From: Pseudomonas delhiensis
GTDB taxonomy: Bacteria > Pseudomonadota > Gammaproteobacteria > Pseudomonadales > Pseudomonadaceae
Length of the DNA stretch: 64,000 bases
Assembly (NCBI RefSeq): GCF_900187975.1
Contig: NZ_FZPC01000002.1
Span: forward strand, 1 to 64,000
Direction of reading: 5' to 3'
The notes under the pieces were generated by a model, which saw only the letters and a program-made list of their open reading frames with translations, did no database searches and had not been told where the DNA came from. Shown in pieces: positions 1 through 8,248 of this stretch (its first letter is position 1; each line of letters opens with the position of its first letter). The translations under genes were made by a program, and so were the position numbers.

Positions 1-1
1 G

Positions 2-3000
2 ATCGCCGTCGAAGGCGCCGGGCTCAACGCCAGCAACCTCGACCGCTTCGAGCTGATCACCCGCAGCGCCAGGCTCAACGCCGACCTGTACGCCAGGCAA
101 CTGACCGTGGTGGCCGGGCGCAACCAGGTGGACGCCGAGACCCTGGCCGCCAGCGCCAAGGCCGACGACGGCCGCGCCAAGCCGCAACTGGCCATCGACA
201 GCGCGGCATTGGGCGGCATGTACGCCAACACCATCCGCCTGGTGGGCACCGAGCAGGGCGTGGGCGTGAAACTGGCCGGCAACATGGCGGCCAGCGCGGG
301 CGACATCCGCATCGACGCCAACGGCAAGCTGGAACTGGCCCAGGTGGCGGCCAGCGGCGACCTCGCCCTGAAGGGCCAGGTCGTGGCCCTGAACGGCCCG
401 GCCTATGCCGGCGGCAGCGCGAGCGTGCAGGCCAGCGGCACGTTGAGCAATGCGCAGAGCCTGGCCGCGGGCTCGACCCTCGAACTGAAGGCGAACCAGC
501 TCAGCAACAGCGGCGTGATCGAAGCCGGCGTCAACGCCGACAGCAGCCGCAACGCCGGCGGCGACCTCTCGATCACTGCGCAGCACCTGCGCAACGCCGG
601 CAGCCTGATCGCCTCGCGCAGCCTGGACGCCCATGCCGCGCAGCGCCTGGACAACCGCAACGGCCAGATCGGCGGCCAGCACATCCACATCAGCGGCGGC
701 GCCCTGGACAACCGCCTCGGCCTGTTCGCCGCCGAACAGGGCCTGCGCCTGGACCTGGCCAGCCTGGACAACCGCGAGCAGGGCCTGCTGAGCAGCCAGG
801 GGCGGCTCGAGGGGCGCGTCGGCCGGCTGGACAACCAGCAGGGTGGCATCACCGCCCAGGCCGTCGAACTGCAAGGCGAGAGCCTCGACAACCGGGGCGG
901 CCGGATATACGCCGAGACCGGGCTGGCGCTGGACCTGGGCGCCAGGCTGGACAACCGCGGCGGGCGCCTGGAAGGCAATGGTGTGCGGGTGCGCGCCACC
1001 CGCCTGGACAACTCCGCCGGCGGCGTTCTCGGCAGCGCCCGGGGCCTGCTGCAACTGACCGCCGGGCACTTCGACAACCGCGACGGCATCGCCCAGGGCG
1101 CCGCGCTGCTGCTCGACGCCAACAGCGTCGCCAACACCGATGGGCACCTGGCGGCCACCCATGGCGACGCCCGGGTGAACAGCGCCAGCTTCGACAACCG
1201 CTCCGGCGGCCTCTTCGCCAGCCAGGCCCTGAGCCTGCATGGCAGCGACTTCCTCAACCACGGCGGCCAGGTCGGCGCCCAGGACATCGACTTCAGCCTG
1301 CGCGGTGCGCTGGACAATGCCCACGGCCTGATCGAGGCCGGCAACCAGCTCACCCTGGCCGCCGCCGAACTGGCCAACGCGCAGGGCCGCGTGCGTGCCC
1401 TCGGCCAGCAGGGCGCCACGCGCCTGAGCATCGGTGGCCTGCTGGACAACAGCGACGGCCTGCTGGAAAGCGCCGCTGTAGACCTGCTGCTCGCCAGCGG
1501 CGAACTGCACAACGATGGCGGCAGCGTGCGCCACCTGGGCAGCGGCGGATTCGGCATCGACCTGGCGCAGCTCGGCCAGGCCGGCGGCAGCTTCGTCACC
1601 AACGCCGCGCTGAGCCTGAGCGCGGCCAGCTGGAGCAACCGCAGCAGCCTGCAGGCGCGCGAACTGACCCTGGACATCGGCCAACTGCAACAGGCGGCCG
1701 GGGGACGGCTGCTGGCCAGCGAAAAGCTCGAGGGCAGCGGCGGCGACTGGAACAATGCCGGCCTGATCGCCAGCGACGGCGACCTGGCACTGCACCTGGG
1801 CGGGCGCTACAGCGGCAACGGGCAACTGAGCAGCCTGGGCGAGCTGGGCCTCGACGCCGCCAGCCTCGCCCTGGATGGCAGCGCCAGCATCACCGGCGGC
1901 GCCGCCACCCGCATCAGCGTCGGCGGCAATCTGGACAACGCCGGCCGCATCACCGCGGCCGGCGACCTGCTGGCCCGCGCGGCGAACCTGAACAACACCG
2001 GCACCCTGGGCAGCGCCGCCAACCTGCGGATCGAAAGCGCGGAACTGCGCAACGAAAACGGCCTGCTGTTCAGCGGCGGCGACATGGCGCTGCGCGTGCA
2101 GCGCTTCGTCAACCGCTATGCCGACGTCTACAGCCTGGGCGCCCTGGACATCGCCGCGGACGACCAGCAGGGGCGCGCCGGCGTGGTGGAGAACCGCTCG
2201 GCCACCCTGGAGGCGCAGGGCGACCTGGCGATCGCCAGCGCCAGCCTGAAGAACACCCAGGACGGCTTCCGCCTCGGGCAGAAGCTGATCTCCGGGGAAA
2301 TCATCGTGCGCTGCTACGACTGTTCCGGCGACCACTACAACGTCGACTACATCGCCCGGGAGGTATACGCCAGCGAGGTGCAGGAGGCGTCCCCGGCCGC
2401 CTTCATCCAGGCCGGCGGCAACCTGCGGGTGGACGCCCAGGACTTCGAGAACACCGCGAGCACCCTGGCCGCCGGCGGCGACATCGCCATCAGCGCCGCC
2501 AGCTTCGTCAACCAGGGCATCAGCGGCGGCGAGAGCATCCGCACGCGGATATTCAACAGCGGGCGGGTCACCGACGGCACCATCGAGCGCTTCGTCGGCC
2601 ATTACGTCCTGCCCTACAACCTGGCGAACAACGCCGACCCCTCGGTGTTCAGCTACTGGGACAACCTCATCGGCGGGCTCAACCAGGGCACCGTGAGCCC
2701 CTTCGAACTGCCCGGCGGGCTGCTCGTGCACGCCTACCGAGACGCCAATGGCAACCTCTACCGGCCGCTGCACGTGCCGGACTACCAGGCCAACCACTAC
2801 GACCCGGACAACCTGATGGAACTGCCAGCGGCGCTGTACGACCTCGGCCTGCTCAGCGACATCTGGGAATACCGGCCGGGCGGCGGCCCCTCCGCCAACG
2901 CCGTCATCCAGGCGGCCGGCACGGTGGAGATCAGCGCCGGCGAGCGCCTGGACAATGGCGTCATCCACCCCGGCATCACCTACGACGGCGGGGTGGCGCG

Positions 3001-5893
3001 GGTCGAGGACGTGCAGGTCGACGGCCAGTCGCAGCCCCTGGTGGTGGTGCTCAATCCACAGCTGCCACCGGACCTCGCCCAGCAGGCGGTCAATCCCATC
3101 GCCCTGCCGGGCTTCCGCCTGCCCCAGGGCGAGCACGGCCTGTTCCGGCTCAACGCCCCGGACAGCGGCCACCCCTACCTGATCGAAACCAACCCGGCGC
3201 TGGCCGGGCTCAAGCAGTTCCTCGGCTCCGACTACCTGCTGGCCCAGCTGGGCTACGACCCGGCCCGGGCGCAGCAGCGCCTGGGCGACGGCCTCTACGA
3301 ACAGCGGCTGATCCGCCAGGCCCTGGTGGCGCGCACCGGCCAGCGCTTCATCGCCGGGCTTTCCAGCGACGAAGCGCTGTTCAGGTACCTGATGGACAAC
3401 GCCATCGCCCACAAGGACAGCCTCGGGCTGAGCGTCGGCGTGGCCCTGAGCGCCGAACAGGTGGCGGCGTTGACCCACGACATCGTCTGGCTGGAAGAGG
3501 CCGAGGTGAACGGCCGGAAGGTGCTGGTGCCGGTGCTCTACCTGGCCCAGGCCGAGCACCGCCTGGCGCCCAACGGCGCGCTGATCCAGGGGCAGGACCT
3601 GGCCCTGATCAGCGGCGGCGAGCTGAACAACGCCGGCACCCTGCGCGCCAGCAACGACCTCGGCGCCACCGCCGCCAACATCGGCAACAGCGGCCTGATG
3701 GAGAGCAACCGGCACCTGCAACTGCTGGCCACGCAAAGCATCCGCAACGCCGCCGGCGGCATCCTCAAAGGGCGCGACGTCAGCCTCGCCGCGCTGACCG
3801 GCGACGTCGTCAACGAACGGACATTGACCCAGGTGCAGGGCCAGGCCAGGGGCGCCAGCCTGCAGACCAGCCTGCTCGACAGCGCCGCGCGCGTCGAGGC
3901 CGGCGGCGACCTGTCGATCAGCAGCGGGCGCGACCTGCTCAACCTGGGCGGCCAGCTGCAGGCCAAGGGCGACATCCAGCTGCAGGCCGGGCGCGACGTG
4001 CTGATCGGCGCCGTCGAGTCCGTCGACGGCAATGCCCGTCGCGACAAGCGCCATCACTGGGAACAGACCGAGGTGCGCCAGCACGCCGCCGGCGTCCAGG
4101 CCGGCGGCGACCTGCAGGTCAGCGCCGGCCGCGATATCGGCGTGCAGGCCAGCCACCTGGAAGCCGGCGGCGACGCCAACCTGGCCGCCGCCGGCAACCT
4201 GCTGCTGGGCGCCGCGCAGGAGCAGAGCAGCCGCGAATACCACTACCGGCGCAGCGGCAAGAAGGTAGACCGCGAAGACAGCAGCGTCAGCCAGCGCGGC
4301 ACGACACTGGACGCCGCCGGCGACGTCACCCTCAGCGCTGGCCAGAACCTGACCCTCGAAGCGAGCCGGGTGGGCGCCGGCAAGGAAGCGTTCCTGGTGG
4401 CTGGCGACAAGCTCCAACTGCTGGCCGGCCATGACAGCGACTACTCGCTGTACCAGAAGCAGAAGAAGGGCAACCTCGGCAGCAAGAGCTTCAAGCGCGA
4501 CGAAGTCACCGACGTGAAGGCGGTGGGCAGCCAGGTCAGCGCCAGCGGCGACATCACCCTGCTCAGCGGCGGCGACCAGACCTACCAGGCCGCCAGGCTC
4601 GAAAGCGGCAACGACATCGCCATCCTCAGCGGCGGCGCGGTGACCTTCGAAGCGGTCAAGGACCTGCACCAGGAAAGCCACGAGAAGAGCAAGGGCAACC
4701 TGGCCTGGCAGTCCGCCAAGGGCAAGGGCCAGACCGACGAGACGCTGCGCCAGAGCCAGCTGATCGCCCAGGGCGAACTGGCGATCAAGGCCGTGGACGG
4801 GCTGAAGATCGATATCAGGCACATCGACCAGAAGAGCGTCGGGCAGACCATCGACGCCATGGTGCAGGCCGATCCCAACCTGGCCTGGCTGAAGGAGGCC
4901 GAGGCGCGGGGGGATGTGGATTGGCGGCGGGTGCAGGAGGTGCATGACAGCTGGGAGTACAGCAGTTCGGGCATTGGTACCGGAGCTGCAATTGCCATTG
5001 CCATCATCGTTGCTGCTGCAACTTACGGCGCTGCGACCGGCGCAATAGGTTCGGCCGCAGGAGCTGGGGCCGGTTCTGGAACTACGATGGCGGCTGCAGG
5101 TAGTGCCGCCATGGTTGAGGCTGGTGCTGCCGTTGGCACTGCTGCCGCCGGTTGGGGGAACGCCATGGCAGCGACTGCTATTTCTTCTGTCGCTGGAACT
5201 GGGGCTGCCAGTTTTGTTGGGAACAAGGGCGATCTGGGGCAAACACTCAAGGACATCACCAGTGAGGACAGCCTGAAAGGTTTTGCCGCTGCGGCACTCA
5301 TCGCAGGATTCGGCGCTGGCTATACGGAGGGCTGGGGTAGGGAGTTGACTGCCGAGGGGAACTACAAACTGATCAGCTATGGAGACCGGATCAAGGCTTA
5401 TGCTGCCAATACTGCACTAAAAGGCATCCTTAATGGGAGCGACAAGGATACGTGGCTGAGTATTGCTGCTACAGGGGCGTTGATGGAGTTGTATCAGTAC
5501 TCGGTCGGACGAAGTCCGGACGTAAGGCCTGGTGTTGATCGTCCGACCGGTTCAGCCTTTGATAGTGATGCTGGTTTTGTTCCGATGGTTCTTGATCGAG
5601 AGGGAAAGAATATTGGGTTAAACCTGCCACTGGATGATCTTGCATGCTCCAGCTTTTACTCAATCTGTCATGGTACGCCGATAAGTAATTCTTTGAATCA
5701 AGTTCCAGGCTTTAACGCGTTTGCGACTTTGCATGATCAATGGATGATAAGTTTGGAGGCATCTAAGGGAGGTGGGATGAGTATTATTGAGAACTTAGGG
5801 AGTATGCCGCCGGCAATGTTGGTTAACTATGGGGCCCTGTATGATAAATACAGGGAGATGATAAAAGATGTGCGTGATGTTTCCGGTGATTAG
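2..5893 (+). CDS. Filamentous haemagglutinin / CdiA-like two-partner-secreted exoprotein (5' end outside window)
   Basis: The frame is already open at base 2, so the N-terminal secretion domain and the start lie upstream of the window. Bases ~400-2300 encode many short beta-helix repeats with a recurring LDNR/LDN core (FHA-1 type). Bases ~2290-3600 are non-repetitive and Tyr/Pro-rich with a CxxC pair (RCYDC), the place where CdiA proteins carry their receptor-binding region. Bases ~3600-4830 are FHA-2 type repeats (GGD, AGRD, LLSGGD). From ~4900 there is a DUF637-like segment with a Gly/Ala-rich stretch, then a unique C-terminal domain containing PGFNAFATLHDQW. Base composition becomes A/T-richer from about base 4965. 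Family knowledge: such proteins are exported by a TpsB/CdiB partner and act in adhesion or contact-dependent inhibition. Toxin activity of this tail is inference; I recognise no catalytic motif. Confidence 0.88.
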   Translation: MAVEGAGLNASNLDRFELITRSARLNADLYARQLTVVAGRNQVDAETLAASAKADDGRAKPQLAIDSAALGGMYANTIRLVGTEQGVGVKLAGNMAASAGDIRIDANGKLELAQVAASGDLALKGQVVALNGPAYAGGSASVQASGTLSNAQSLAAGSTLELKANQLSNSGVIEAGVNADSSRNAGGDLSITAQHLRNAGSLIASRSLDAHAAQRLDNRNGQIGGQHIHISGGALDNRLGLFAAEQGLRLDLASLDNREQGLLSSQGRLEGRVGRLDNQQGGITAQAVELQGESLDNRGGRIYAETGLALDLGARLDNRGGRLEGNGVRVRATRLDNSAGGVLGSARGLLQLTAGHFDNRDGIAQGAALLLDANSVANTDGHLAATHGDARVNSASFDNRSGGLFASQALSLHGSDFLNHGGQVGAQDIDFSLRGALDNAHGLIEAGNQLTLAAAELANAQGRVRALGQQGATRLSIGGLLDNSDGLLESAAVDLLLASGELHNDGGSVRHLGSGGFGIDLAQLGQAGGSFVTNAALSLSAASWSNRSSLQARELTLDIGQLQQAAGGRLLASEKLEGSGGDWNNAGLIASDGDLALHLGGRYSGNGQLSSLGELGLDAASLALDGSASITGGAATRISVGGNLDNAGRITAAGDLLARAANLNNTGTLGSAANLRIESAELRNENGLLFSGGDMALRVQRFVNRYADVYSLGALDIAADDQQGRAGVVENRSATLEAQGDLAIASASLKNTQDGFRLGQKLISGEIIVRCYDCSGDHYNVDYIAREVYASEVQEASPAAFIQAGGNLRVDAQDFENTASTLAAGGDIAISAASFVNQGISGGESIRTRIFNSGRVTDGTIERFVGHYVLPYNLANNADPSVFSYWDNLIGGLNQGTVSPFELPGGLLVHAYRDANGNLYRPLHVPDYQANHYDPDNLMELPAALYDLGLLSDIWEYRPGGGPSANAVIQAAGTVEISAGERLDNGVIHPGITYDGGVARVEDVQVDGQSQPLVVVLNPQLPPDLAQQAVNPIALPGFRLPQGEHGLFRLNAPDSGHPYLIETNPALAGLKQFLGSDYLLAQLGYDPARAQQRLGDGLYEQRLIRQALVARTGQRFIAGLSSDEALFRYLMDNAIAHKDSLGLSVGVALSAEQVAALTHDIVWLEEAEVNGRKVLVPVLYLAQAEHRLAPNGALIQGQDLALISGGELNNAGTLRASNDLGATAANIGNSGLMESNRHLQLLATQSIRNAAGGILKGRDVSLAALTGDVVNERTLTQVQGQARGASLQTSLLDSAARVEAGGDLSISSGRDLLNLGGQLQAKGDIQLQAGRDVLIGAVESVDGNARRDKRHHWEQTEVRQHAAGVQAGGDLQVSAGRDIGVQASHLEAGGDANLAAAGNLLLGAAQEQSSREYHYRRSGKKVDREDSSVSQRGTTLDAAGDVTLSAGQNLTLEASRVGAGKEAFLVAGDKLQLLAGHDSDYSLYQKQKKGNLGSKSFKRDEVTDVKAVGSQVSASGDITLLSGGDQTYQAARLESGNDIAILSGGAVTFEAVKDLHQESHEKSKGNLAWQSAKGKGQTDETLRQSQLIAQGELAIKAVDGLKIDIRHIDQKSVGQTIDAMVQADPNLAWLKEAEARGDVDWRRVQEVHDSWEYSSSGIGTGAAIAIAIIVAAATYGAATGAIGSAAGAGAGSGTTMAAAGSAAMVEAGAAVGTAAAGWGNAMAATAISSVAGTGAASFVGNKGDLGQTLKDITSEDSLKGFAAAALIAGFGAGYTEGWGRELTAEGNYKLISYGDRIKAYAANTALKGILNGSDKDTWLSIAATGALMELYQYSVGRSPDVRPGVDRPTGSAFDSDAGFVPMVLDREGKNIGLNLPLDDLACSSFYSICHGTPISNSLNQVPGFNAFATLHDQWMISLEASKGGGMSIIENLGSMPPAMLVNYGALYDKYREMIKDVRDVSGD
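5835..5855 (+). promoter_or_regulatory. Hairpin covering the ribosome binding site of the downstream lipoprotein gene
   Basis: CCCTGTAT (5835-5842) and ATACAGGG (5848-5855) form a perfect 8-bp stem with a 5-nt loop, inside the end of the exoprotein reading frame. The 3' arm contains most of the only good Shine-Dalgarno (GGGAG, 5853-5857) for the gene starting at 5868. Ribosomes finishing the exoprotein would melt the stem, so the arrangement suggests translational coupling. The pairing is seen; the coupling is inference. Confidence 0.45.
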
Positions 5894-6227
5894 TAGGTTG
5901 ATAACTGGTTTGCTCTTAATTTCTTCTATGCTGACCGGACTCTCTGGATGTCTGTCCTATGATGCTTGGGAGAAAAGTAGGGATACTTTGGTCGGAATGA
6001 AGTTTGATCCTGAAGCGTCATTAGTGGGAAAAGAGCGAATTTATTTTGTTAGGGGGGTTAGCAGCAGAAGGTCTGTCGACTATTCAAGGATTGAGAGTGG
6101 AGGAGTTCGCTATTATATAACTTATACTGTGCCGTTTTGTCGATATTCCATACTTGTTTCTCCTGATGGAATTATACGTTCATGGCGTCGTGAGTCTCTC
6201 GATAGAAAAAGCTGTTATGTTTATTAG
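5868..6227 (+). CDS. Small lipoprotein overlapping the exoprotein 3' end; candidate immunity protein
   Basis: The 119-residue product begins with a hydrophobic signal sequence ending in a lipobox (LSGC, Cys-28), predicting an acylated envelope protein with a ~90-residue periplasmic part rich in Arg, Ser and Tyr. I recognise no family. It starts 26 bp before the exoprotein stop, in another frame, with GGGAG 10 nt upstream. A second in-frame ATG lies at 5877. Low-GC codon use matches the exoprotein tail and differs from the genome further on. In contact-dependent inhibition loci the immunity gene directly follows the toxin C-terminus, so position makes this a candidate; that is inference. Confidence 0.7.
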   Translation: MCVMFPVISRLITGLLLISSMLTGLSGCLSYDAWEKSRDTLVGMKFDPEASLVGKERIYFVRGVSSRRSVDYSRIESGGVRYYITYTVPFCRYSILVSPDGIIRSWRRESLDRKSCYVY

Positions 6228-6339
6228 AAGTAGTTGGCTGGGCAGAATTAAAGTGCAGGAAATAAATCTTTCCCATTTTTCTTTTAGGTGTTATGGGGCT
6301 TGGAATGAAAAAATCTAAAAATGAAAGAGATGTATTTAA

Positions 6340-6645
6340 ATGAAATTTCTTGCGTTTATGTATAGATATAGATTCATTGCTGTTGCCGTTATGGCGGGGT
6401 ACAGTGGATTGAACTCGTTAAGATTTATAGGTGAGTGGAGTAATTTCTGGAGTGTTGTTGCTTCTCAGTGTCTATTTGGTCGAGGGTTTTACTGTTATAT
6501 CGCAAATAAGCCTATTTATTATGGTCCTCAAGGAATGATTGAGGTTGACCATCCAAGGTCCATAAGGTTTTTGGCTGGAATTGGTGCGTTATCTATTTAT
6601 CTATTGATGTTCGCATTTAATGGCTACGACAGGGAGTGGTGGTAA
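6340..6645 (+). CDS. Small membrane protein, first of two tandem paralogues
   Basis: The 101-residue product has hydrophobic segments at about residues 10-25, 35-53 and 77-93, and ends in FNGYDREWW. It shares most of its length with the product starting at 6813, including SLRFIGEW, GFYCYIA and YLLMFAFNGYDR. I recognise no family. The start is the ATG preceded by an A/G-rich stretch (AAAGAGA). Low GC content matches the neighbouring exoprotein tail. Its position behind a TpsA-type effector suggests an immunity or accessory role, which is inference. Confidence 0.7.
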   Translation: MKFLAFMYRYRFIAVAVMAGYSGLNSLRFIGEWSNFWSVVASQCLFGRGFYCYIANKPIYYGPQGMIEVDHPRSIRFLAGIGALSIYLLMFAFNGYDREWW

Positions 6646-6757
6646 GTGTAAGGGAGAATGCTAATTTCTGTTTTATAAGGCTGGCAGGTTGATTTTGGTA
6701 TGTTAAATGAACTGTCCTTGCTTGAGATTTTAGTAAATTTTTAGGTGTAGTTTTGGC

Positions 6758-6785
6758 GGGGCTTGGGGCTTGGGGCTTGGGGCTT
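6758..6785 (+). repeat. Four perfect GGGGCTT heptamers, G-quadruplex-type motif
   Basis: Four consecutive copies of GGGGCTT lie 27 bp upstream of the second paralogue's start codon. Four runs of four G separated by 3-nt loops fit the classical intramolecular G-quadruplex pattern on the coding strand. The matching region before the first paralogue (around 6295-6303) has only one GGGGCTT, so the array seems to have expanded after duplication. Confidence 0.85.
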
Positions 6786-6812
6786 GGTGTTGGGTGGGTG
6801 AGAACTATATAA

Positions 6813-7115
6813 ATGGCTTGGCTTGATTTTCTTTATAAGTATAGGATGGTTATTCTTTTTCTTATGCTGGCAAGTAGTGGGGTAAATTCTCTAAGGTTTA
6901 TCGGGGAGTGGGAAGGTTTTTGGGCTGTTATCACGGTTCAGGCGTTTTTTGGTCAGGGGTTTTATTGTTACATTGCGGGCAGGACTATTCGTTTGGCCCC
7001 AGGTGGTATCAAGAAAGACTATCCGGGAGCGGTTAGGTTATTAGTTGGTGTGGGGGCGCTTTTTATGTATTTATTGATGTTTGCATTTAATGGCTATGAC
7101 AGGGATTGGTGGTAA
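6813..7115 (+). CDS. Small membrane protein, second tandem paralogue
   Basis: The 100-residue product is a clear paralogue of the one encoded 473 bp upstream: YKYRMVILFLML, SLRFIGEWEGFW, GQGFYCYIAG and YLLMFAFNGYDRDWW align along the whole length. It has three hydrophobic segments, with a basic loop (IKKD) before the last. Function unknown. No strong Shine-Dalgarno is visible close to the ATG; the leader instead holds the G-rich heptamer array. It ends the low-GC block. A duplicated immunity-like gene is a reasonable but unproven reading. Confidence 0.68.
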   Translation: MAWLDFLYKYRMVILFLMLASSGVNSLRFIGEWEGFWAVITVQAFFGQGFYCYIAGRTIRLAPGGIKKDYPGAVRLLVGVGALFMYLLMFAFNGYDRDWW

Positions 7116-7184
7116 GTACTGGGAAGGGTGTTTGTTATTGTTTTGTGGTGTTGGTTGATGAGGCGGAAAGGGGGTGGATTTATT

Positions 7185-7232
7185 TCTCCTGCTCTAAAGC
7201 CGACTGGCCGGGCAGGATTAGAGTTCAGGAGA
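7185..7232 (+). repeat. Imperfect 13-bp palindrome in the 7116-7425 gap
   Basis: TCTCCTGCTCTAA (7185-7197) pairs with TTAGAG-TT-CAGGAGA (7218-7232), with one 2-nt bulge and a 20-nt loop. The loop/right-arm motif GGCAGGATTAGAGTTCAGGA resembles GGCAGAATTAAAGTGCAGGA near 6239, just after the lipoprotein gene, so the element recurs in this cassette. The rest of the 310-bp gap shows no convincing gene; frames across it lack a ribosome binding site. Confidence 0.5.
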
Positions 7233-7425
7233 GAAGCCTCCTTCTTTAGAATCCGATCGAGTCTTTCAGGTGGCCTTCCAGACGGCATTCAGGGTAAAGT
7301 TTTTGGCCTTTTGCCATCACTGCCGAGTCGATCTTTCGACGCGCCGGCATTGGCAAGGGCAGGCACTGCCGTTGCCTCTGGAAGAAAGGGCGGCGGCTAC
7401 AACCAATGGAAAGGGAGAAGTCGTT

Positions 7426-7896
7426 GTGAGAATGCTTAAACTGCTTGCGCTGGCCAGTATCGCGCTTATCTATGGCTGCGCCTCGGCGCCGTCGATGGAG
7501 AAAATGCAGGCGGAAGTTGCCGGGTACGAGTTGCCCAAGGCTGCCACTTCCGACCAGGGGCTGGTCTATGTGGTGCGGCCGAGTAACGCTGGTGGCCTGG
7601 TGCGCTTCAACGTGTTCCTGGATGACCGCGAAGACGCCTCGGAGATGGGCTACAACCGTGGCAATCAGTACATCTATTTCTACGTCGAGCCAGGCAAGCA
7701 CACCATCAGTTCCAAGGCGGAAAACTGGGCGGACCTGTCTTTCGAGGTGCGGGCCGGCGAAGTGGTGTTCATCAAGCAGGAAGTGGAAGTCGGGATGCTG
7801 ATGGCGCGCAACAACCTGGTGCTGCTTGGCGATACCGAGGGCCGTTACCTGGTCAAGGATGCGAGCTTGGGTAGCGTGGCCAAGGAACGTAAATGA
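7426..7896 (+). CDS. DUF2846-like lipoprotein
   Basis: The start is taken as GTG 7426 because GGGAGAAG lies a few bases upstream; ATG 7432, two codons later, is the alternative. A more upstream ATG in the same frame would add about 50 non-signal residues and is disfavoured. The ~156-residue product has a signal sequence with lipobox IYGC, then one domain with the pattern LVYVVRPSN, FLDD, YFYVEPGKHTI and GEVVFIKQEVE, typical of DUF2846 envelope lipoproteins. Molecular role unknown. GC content returns to the genome level here, so the gene looks native. Nothing suggests an operon with its neighbours. Confidence 0.8.
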   Translation: MRMLKLLALASIALIYGCASAPSMEKMQAEVAGYELPKAATSDQGLVYVVRPSNAGGLVRFNVFLDDREDASEMGYNRGNQYIYFYVEPGKHTISSKAENWADLSFEVRAGEVVFIKQEVEVGMLMARNNLVLLGDTEGRYLVKDASLGSVAKERK

Positions 7897-7978
7897 CCTG
7901 CAGGGAGTAGAGAGGCGGATTCATCTTTCTGCTCTAGATCCGAAACTGCGCGGGTCGCGGAGCGAAGCGTCATCCAGT

Positions 7979-8014
7979 AACGGCGGATAACGCTTCGCGT
8001 TATGCGCCCTACGG
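7979..8014. repeat. REP-type palindrome (GGCGGATAACGC family)
   Basis: The stretch AACGGCGGATAACGC...GCGTTATGCGCCCTACGG forms a small hairpin (ATAACGC / GCGTTAT). The same sequence recurs at 33447-33484 and 33747-33784. It reaches into the stop codon of the small gene at 8009. Confidence 0.7.
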
Positions 8015-8248
8015 TCGGCTGTGTTGCTCGGCGGCGGCGTACAGCCGCTCGGCATCGGCCGCCAGGTATTCCAGCGCACTGAAGGTGCCGTCCAGCACTT
8101 CCTCGGTGGGAGTGCCCAGGTCCGGCGCGCTGGCCAGCAGGCGCAGCAGGTTGACCAGGGCCGCCTGGCGGGATTGCGCGGCGTCGTAGAGCTCCGATGG
8201 GGCGGTGCTTGTCAGGGGATGGGGTCGCACTTGGGCTGCAAGGTTCAT
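8009..8248 (-). CDS. Small uncharacterised, probably helical protein
   Basis: The 79-residue product starts MNLAAQVRPHPL. The ATG at 8248 is preceded on the minus strand by AAGAGG at good spacing, which decides this start over a longer upstream frame. Residues ~20-75 look like two amphipathic helices (AQSRQAALVNLLRLLAS and FSALEYLAADAERLYAAAE). Short proteins of this style are common in Pseudomonas; I cannot assign a family with confidence. The stop codon falls inside a REP-type palindrome, so the 3' end may have been set by repeat insertion. Confidence 0.6.
   Translation of the reverse strand: MNLAAQVRPHPLTSTAPSELYDAAQSRQAALVNLLRLLASAPDLGTPTEEVLDGTFSALEYLAADAERLYAAAEQHSRP

Noticed and set aside
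7128..7439. 103-codon frame after the second membrane-protein gene
   Set aside because: No ribosome binding site; it runs through the palindrome and into the leader of the DUF2846 gene.
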